Assembly (NCBI RefSeq): GCF_021347895.1 | Contig: NC_067121.1 | Span: 16,193,962-16,257,961, forward strand | DNA from: Acanthochromis polyacanthus | Lineage: Eukaryota > Chordata > Actinopteri > Pomacentridae | Reading direction: 5' to 3' | Length of the DNA stretch: 64,000 nt | Part shown: in pieces, positions 58,246 to 64,000 of the stretch | Layout: each line of letters opens with the position of its first letter | Numbering within the stretch: the stretch's first letter is position 1 | Translations under genes and position numbers: made by a program | Notes under the pieces: model-generated | Database searches by the model: none | Seen by the model: only the letters and a program-made list of their open reading frames with translations | Told to the model about the DNA's origin: nothing

Positions 58246-59373
58246 TGTGCAGTCCCTTATTATGAATACACTATATATTTTTTAAAAATAAAACAAATGT
58301 CGTATTAAACAATAAATTCTTAGTGACACTGAATATATTGCATGGCTAGACAGCAGTTTTGATACGGCTTACTTCTGTTTAGCTTACTCCTGTTTTGTTG
58401 ACATGGTTGTCATGACAATATGAACAACTGGAGTACTGTGTGTTGCTGTTCGCAAGTTTCAAGCATTCAAACGTTACACCAGACAATTTACTATCTGATT
58501 CCAACTCCCAGCTGCTGAATGTGTCTTGTTTTCTCCAGTACAAAATTTCTACAAGTATAAATAAGTAAAATATTAAAAAAAAAGTAAAATATAAAGTATA
58601 AATAAGTACAAATGTAGCTGTAAGATTATGTCTGCATCAGAAACTAATATGGACTAACTGTCTGAGCCGTGTCTATTTTGTACTGGCCCAATTACAATAG
58701 ATGTTTGTGGTGTAATCACGAGTTCAAGGGTCACACTGATGCAACAGATTGCAGGCAAACAGTACTCCCATTAGAGTAGTGCATTTTGACTGCAAAATTA
58801 AGTCTGATTGTATAGAAGTGTATGAAAAAACTTACTTTGATTCTTCCTCAATTTGAAACTGCAGTTAACATTTTCCCTATGAGTTTGTGGACTACGTTGC
58901 TATTTGCAAGACATTTTGAATACAGCATGGTTTCCATTTAGGAAATTATGGCCCAATTTAGAGGAACATACAGTAGATGATAGGGTAGAGTATGCTCTTG
59001 GGTGGGGCTACCTTCGATTGCTACCATATCAGCAAGTGTAATATCTCAGTCAGATTCATGCCTCACTTGTTCAGTCTAATTTCAAAACATCAAGATGGTA
59101 ATGACCAAATGCCCAACTTGAGGCAATTTCAAAACAGGCAGTCGACAAAACAGTGAATGATGATATGGCTACTGTATCCATCATTATATGCAGTCCATGT
59201 TTTAGATTTTCAGCTAAGGCTAGTCATCTCTCGGCTGCAGCTCCAAATGTTCCGCATGAGGCTTTCATCTAACAAGATATCTCAATTTTGCATCTGTACC
59301 CATTCCTTTTATATGATGGCAAAATACAAATTAGAAGTATGTTCATGTGTGATAAATGTCCACATTGTATGTA
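58246..59373. other. No feature recognised
   Basis: AT-rich, with a short duplicated AAGTATAAATAAGTA motif at 58551-58610. No frames of note. Confidence 0.5.
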
Positions 59374-59768
59374 CAGCGCCCTCCAGAATTATTGACACCT
59401 CTGATTAAGATGTGTTCTTTAGCTTCTAATAAATTCAGTATTTTTTTCTAAATAATATAGGATCACAATGAAAAAAAGAGGAATATCCAACCTTTATATC
59501 AAGTGCAATTATTCAGTAGGGGGGAAAAAATCACACATTAAGAAATAATTCGTTTACATCAAATCATGTGTGCCACAATTATTAGCACCCCTGATGTTAA
59601 CACTTTGTACAACCCCCTTTTGCCAACAAAACAGCACCTAATCTTCTCCTATAATACATTTTTCAACAATTTTCAGTTTGAGAGTATACTTCTGCAATAA
59701 AAATTGAATTTATTTTAAGGCTTTCAACACATCTTAACCACAGATGCCAATAATTATGGAGGGCGCTG
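59374..59768. mobile_element. Tc1/mariner-type MITE, TA target
   Basis: The left end CAGCGCCCTCCAGAATTATTG and the reverse-complemented right end CAGCGCCCTCCATAATTATTG form a 21-bp inverted repeat with one mismatch. TA lies on both sides (59372-59373 and 59769-59770). A degenerate inner copy, CACAATTATTAGCACCCCTG, is at 59574-59593. Length 395 bp, no coding capacity. Confidence 0.92.
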
Positions 59769-61157
59769 TATGAAAGTGGATTTCTTGAAGGACTTCTTAT
59801 ACAGCTACTACTTTCAGGTATTAAAGTGTTCAGAAAGCCATCTTTTTTAGTGTTAATGGAAACAGAGCTTTATTCTCCCTTTTATGTGCATCAGTGTGTT
59901 TTACAGTCTCAAGTTATATAATTCACTCTCATTGAGAAGATAAAAATGTGTGTGTTACAGTACAGACTTCTAAGATAAATACCTATATAAATAATACATG
60001 TAGTTACCACAGCCACTTATTTGCAACAGGATTCACCCAGTGGGGTCAGGCTATTTCTGCAAAGAGAAATATTTATCTGTGTGTCTTGTACTTGCTCACT
60101 TGTTTCTCATCACTGGAAACCTTTTAAGTTTTCTTGAGTCAGATGGGGAAAGTCATTTCCTGATCATTCTGGTTAAATAGAATAGAAAACTTTTTCCCCT
60201 TAAGGCAGCTGCATTTCAAGTGGCCAGTGTTTTCAAACTGAGATGGGCCGAGCCTTTGTAGAAGACAGGCCATAGGAGGGAAGGAAAAAGATGTGTGACG
60301 ACAGACAGATAGAGACAGAGCAGGGAGAAAGGCTCAGACAAAGAGACCAAAAGGAACTGTTGTAGTCTTGTATCTGACATTGTCAGTGAGCGCACATATG
60401 CAGTTTAATAGCAACATGATTGTCAAAAGTCACACTGTTGTACTGATGTGAGATCACTCAGGTCACCAGCTGCTTTTTTCTTTCTGGCAAAGCTGGATTT
60501 CATTTTACAGGCCAGCAGTGACAATGGCATGACAGGTCTGTTTCCATGGGAACACATTTGTCACTTCTGTGGAGCATGGCCAAAGTGTTGAAGGGGAATC
60601 ACCAATGAGGATTGTAGGACTGGAGGGAAAATTAATCACACTAATGATGATTCAAAGCGTGAACTCCGGCAGAATGTGAAAACCTCTTCTGCTCATCTAG
60701 TTTTTCAGTTTCCCCTGAAACAGAAATCTGGCAGGCTACAACAGGGTTTTTTTGAGTGCTGCTCTGCAAACATAATGTTCCAAAATTGAAATATAGCAGA
60801 CAGGAGAGGGAATGCCAATGCTGTTGAAAGATGTGAGAATACTTCTGTGGTAGATTTTGGCTTTGAATTAGAGAGGAGAACCAGTAGGAAGAAAGATGTT
60901 AAATCCCTGGCATGGGCTGATGCATGTTTTCCAGCCACAAGACAGCAAGAAGGACTTCTGTGCTGCAGCAAACCTTGCCTTCTGGTCACGGAGCTGAATG
61001 CAGCATGTGTTGAGTGTTATGTGCCACTAAGTCTCTGAAAAGGGCTCATTATCTTTTTGGTGCCAACAGAATATTAACAGGTAAAATTTAGTTACTGAAA
61101 CTGCTGAATTCTGATTTTATAGCATTCAGTTGTATCAAGATCAGTTGTTTGAACACA
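59769..61157. other. No feature recognised
   Basis: Ordinary composition and no motif-bearing frame. Confidence 0.5.
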
Positions 61158-62280
61158 CACTACCATCAAAATATTTAGAACACCCTATTTTTTTAAAGTT
61201 TTTATTGGAAATTATGCATATCAATGTCTCATTCTACTCTCAAATGAAAGCACTGAACAAATAAACAAATGAAGTAATAAATAATAAATACATAAATAAA
61301 TCCATTTACATAGAAACCATAATGTATTCTAAACTTTTGACACATCACAGTAGTCCTCTTTGGTTCATCCCAAACCAGCTCCATGGGGTATAAGTCTGGA
61401 GACTATGCTGGCCACTTTATGTTTTCAAGCTTACCATCTCATTCTTTTTTCCTAAGGTAGTTCTGGCATAGGTTGGACTTATGCTTTGAACCATTATTTT
61501 TGCTGTAGTATGAACCCCTGATCAACTAGGTGCATACCAGAGGATACTGCATGGTGCTGCAGAATGCTGTGGTAGCCATTTTGGTTCAGAGTACCTCTCA
61601 CTCTGTACAAGTCACCGACCCTGGATCCAGCAAAACAGCCCCAGACCATCACGCTTCCTCCTCCATGTTTGATAGTTGATGTCACACACTAAGCAAACAT
61701 CCTTTCACCTACTCAACGGCATACAAAAGTCCTCTGCGATGAACCAAAGATTTCAAATTTTGATTCATCAGTCCATAATACCTTCTTCCAGTCTTCAGTA
61801 GTCTATAGGTGGCGTTTCACGACCCAGGCAAGCCTGTTTTTCTTCTTCTAACATCTTAGCAATGGCTTGATTGCAGCAACGCGACCTGTCAAACCTGCAA
61901 CTCAAAGTCTTCACTTCACAGTTGAAACTGAGACTTGCTTACTACGAACACGATTAAGCTGTGCTTGAAGCTGTTGTCCTGTGAGCTGCCTATCACCAAG
62001 CTGTTGACTTTCAGAAACTTGTCTTCTGATTCTGTTGTGGCTTTGGGTCTTCCAGATCTCTTCATGTCAGAGTTTCCCCCAGTTTCTGAGTGCCTTTTGA
62101 TGGTGAAGTAAACTATACCCACTGACACTTTGACATTCCTCACAATTTCTCTGTAGGAAAGACATACATTTTTAAGTGTTCTGATAATCTGCCTCTCTTC
62201 TATCATTAATTGACTTTGCAATACTGGTATTTGGGCATTTGGACTCATAGGCATACTGAGCACAGGCATTCAGGCTGATG
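61158..62280 (-). pseudogene. Tc1-like transposon, family T3, with broken transposase
   Basis: The left terminus is about CACTACCATCAAAATATTTA at 61158. The minus-strand reading begins near 62269. An N-terminal paired-type helix-turn-helix is recognisable (RQIIRTLKN, YREIVRNVKVSVGIVYFTIK, then GRPKATTESEDKFL), and the frame is lost after about residue 88. The core follows at 61805-61400: LWTDESKFEIFG with the first Asp, then HGGGSVMVWGCFAG, QNGYHSILQHHA. The second Asp motif is altered (NNGSKH, after a frameshift). SPDLYPMELVWDE keeps the glutamate. The right terminal repeat was not found. Inactive. Confidence 0.9.
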
Positions 62281-62780
62281 TGGTTCGGGTGCCAATGGCC
62301 CAGAGCCTCTTGTTGAAAAGACTCTGAATATTTCTTGTTGGAAAGTCCATCAAATGACTACAAAAAGACACAAAATAACAACCAGAAACATAAAACTACT
62401 TCAAAATGACTATACACCTTCACAAAGATATCCAAAATTGATTTATATTTCAAACAGTTATGCAATACAAAACAAAAAAACTTTAAAGATATACTAAATG
62501 ATTACACAATCCATTTGTCTGCACATGCCAAGCTTGTCTTACAAATACAGTATGTATACAATTTAAAGCAATAACAGTAGCAGACGTAGCACTCAAAATT
62601 AAATTGTTTACTTTAGATACAGCTATTGCTAACAAATTTCATTCGCTCTATCTAGGTAATTCACAAAACTGTCAACCGTCAATTGATTGAAACCTTTGCC
62701 TCCAAATGCCTATTTATGTTTCCACTTGGTCTGAATGAAAATGAAATATCTGGGCCTAAATATGTATTAGATTAAGATAA
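62281..62780. other. No feature recognised
   Basis: AT-rich flank of the Tc1-like relic. The missing right terminus of that element may be degraded within it. Confidence 0.45.
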
Positions 62781-63160
62781 GTGCCAAAAACTACAATTCC
62801 TCATATGGCCACTTGAGACTGGCTCCAAAAGTGAGTCATTCCCCATAACCTCCATGTTAAAATGCTGACTTTACAGCAGAAGTAAATGTGTTTACAGCCT
62901 GGTACAAAAAACAGTTTTGGTCTCTATAGAAAATTTCTCGTTTTATGATAAATTTATAGGGGGTGATTTTTTTTCATATACCTTACTTGTTTAAATTTCA
63001 TGACCTCTTAAAGTTATAGATAGTTAGGAATGTGGCTGCTTTGAGTGACATGCGGATCCCATCACAGGACAGTCAGTGGCCTTGAGACGTTTGCTTGGTC
63101 CGCCTCACTTTTCCAACGACTAGAAAACCCACACAGTTTAGAGACCACTCTTGAGGATAG
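62781..63160. repeat. Common fish interspersed repeat (unclassified)
   Basis: The ordered blocks AGTGCCAAAAACTACAATTC, CTTGAGACTGGCTCCAAAAG, CAGCCTGGTACAAAAAACAG, TTTTGGTCTCTATAG and GTGGCTGCTTTGAGTGACAT are ones I recognise from a repeat often seen in percomorph introns and untranslated regions. Its class is unknown to me and no terminal repeats are evident. Confidence 0.65.
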
Positions 63161-63209
63161 CAGTTTGTGATGTCTGAGGGGTTGCTATCTTAAAATACAA
63201 ACAATGCTG

Positions 63210-63245
63210 TTGTGCCATATCAGCTAATTAGCTGATATGGCACAA
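63210..63245. repeat. Perfect 36-bp palindrome
   Basis: TTGTGCCATATCAGCTAA is followed directly by its exact reverse complement, centred between 63227 and 63228, with no spacer. Outside it, CTG and CAG also pair if two bases are skipped on the right. It could extrude a cruciform or act as a symmetric binding site, or be a fold-back repair product. Confidence 0.97.
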
Positions 63246-64000
63246 AACAGAAAACTAAAATAGCACCAGATCACTACTGCTGGTACAAATCTTACATGGA
63301 GAAATGCTCCTGTTAGTCTCTCTTCCACTGAAACAAGGTTTAATCAAATCCTCGTATTTTTGCACTGTTGATCTGTTAAAATCTTACCAAGTACTTTTCT
63401 TCTTAGAGCGCTGTTTATACCACTTCAACATGAGGAGAAAGTCGGAATCTGACAGCATGTCCTGCCAAGTCATGATTGTTAAGGTACAACAACACTATTG
63501 CTGTGAGGGGATTATTACAAACATTTTTAAGCTGTGTGTGCACATTGTCTTACTATTTTTTTCTTTCATTTTCAGTTGCTTTGTTAAAAAAAAAAAAACA
63601 CTTGTTCAGAGTAAGCTGAGGTAAAACAGTACCTGGGAGGATACAATTTGGGATAATATCAATTTCAAAAAGACTGACTTTTTGAAAAAAAAAGGTGTTT
63701 TTACTGAAAATCTGTTAAAATCCCTAGCTTATGACACATACAGAAATTGCATGACTCCATTGTACAGAAGAGGGTGTCGTGCAATTTATCATGACCATAT
63801 TTGTCAGTGTCTTTTAAGGCCTTTTTATCTTAAAACATATCTGTCAGAGAAAGTGGTCCTTCTGATATAATTTTGATAGCACTTCATCCGGCCTAGTGCA
63901 ATCAGTTTACAAAGTTCCGCTGTCATTGTCCCGTTGTACCATAATGCTCCTCAGCAGCACTTCAGTGCTTGACGAAACTATGTGCATTCATTATGTATTT
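63246..64000. other. No feature recognised to window end
   Basis: A 106-codon frame at 63304-63624 has no recognisable motif. A runs at 63586-63598 and 63685-63692. Confidence 0.5.

Noticed and set aside
1..64000. CRISPR array, operon, phage or bacterial defence locus
   Set aside because: No spaced direct repeats of the right form and no prokaryotic gene organisation; every mobile feature seen is of vertebrate type.

Overview
This window reads as non-coding chromosomal DNA from a ray-finned (teleost) fish. The reasons are AT-rich sequence without long open reading frames, several Tc1-like transposon families, hAT and TTAA-target DNA elements, tRNA-derived SINEs, an L2-type LINE 3' end, and GT, GATA and TAA microsatellites. 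I could not name a single host protein-coding gene. The largest intact reading frame (263 codons, 20267-21058) is the catalytic end of a decayed Tc1-like transposase.

Layout. 1-1.1 kb: an inverted-repeat element carrying a CpG-rich tandem duplication. 1.1-11.7 kb: intron or intergenic sequence with one short inverted-repeat element (6.1-6.4 kb) and one copy of an abundant fish repeat (7.26-7.62 kb). 11.7-17.1 kb: a dense pile of DNA transposons. It holds a truncated TTAA-type MITE; a 1.38-kb hAT/Charlie-like relic with a perfect 8-bp target duplication and a second element nested in it; and a BED-finger hAT relic on the minus strand, split by a 1.37-kb TTAA-flanked element. 17.7-18.2 kb: a LINE 3' end. 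19.74-21.87 kb: a Tc1-like element broken by a 545-bp TTAA-flanked MITE. 22-35.7 kb: mostly featureless, with two short SINE or repeat fragments.

35.7-36.7 kb is the only place that looks like a host gene start. It is CpG-richer, with a minus-strand ATG followed 31 nt later by a consensus GTAAGT donor, and a plus-strand CAG|GTGAGT donor about 650 bp away. If the minus-strand reading is right, the left half of the window is a large first intron. The gene cannot be identified from this sequence.

38.09-38.65 kb is a compact 561-bp element with a perfect 9-bp target duplication that carries the N-terminus of a RecQ-like helicase, including the Walker A motif. 39.8-40.1, 54.3, 57.6 and 61.2-62.3 kb hold broken Tc1-like transposases. 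46.4-49.5 kb holds more copies of the 7.26-kb repeat family, one split by a SINE. 52.4-52.8 kb is a small inverted-repeat element between two GT microsatellites. 63.2 kb holds a perfect 36-bp palindrome.

No operon, CRISPR array, rRNA or functional tRNA gene was seen. The interest lies in the nested transposon history, the helicase-fragment element and the candidate promoter. Family names come from recalled motifs and terminal sequences; no database search was possible.
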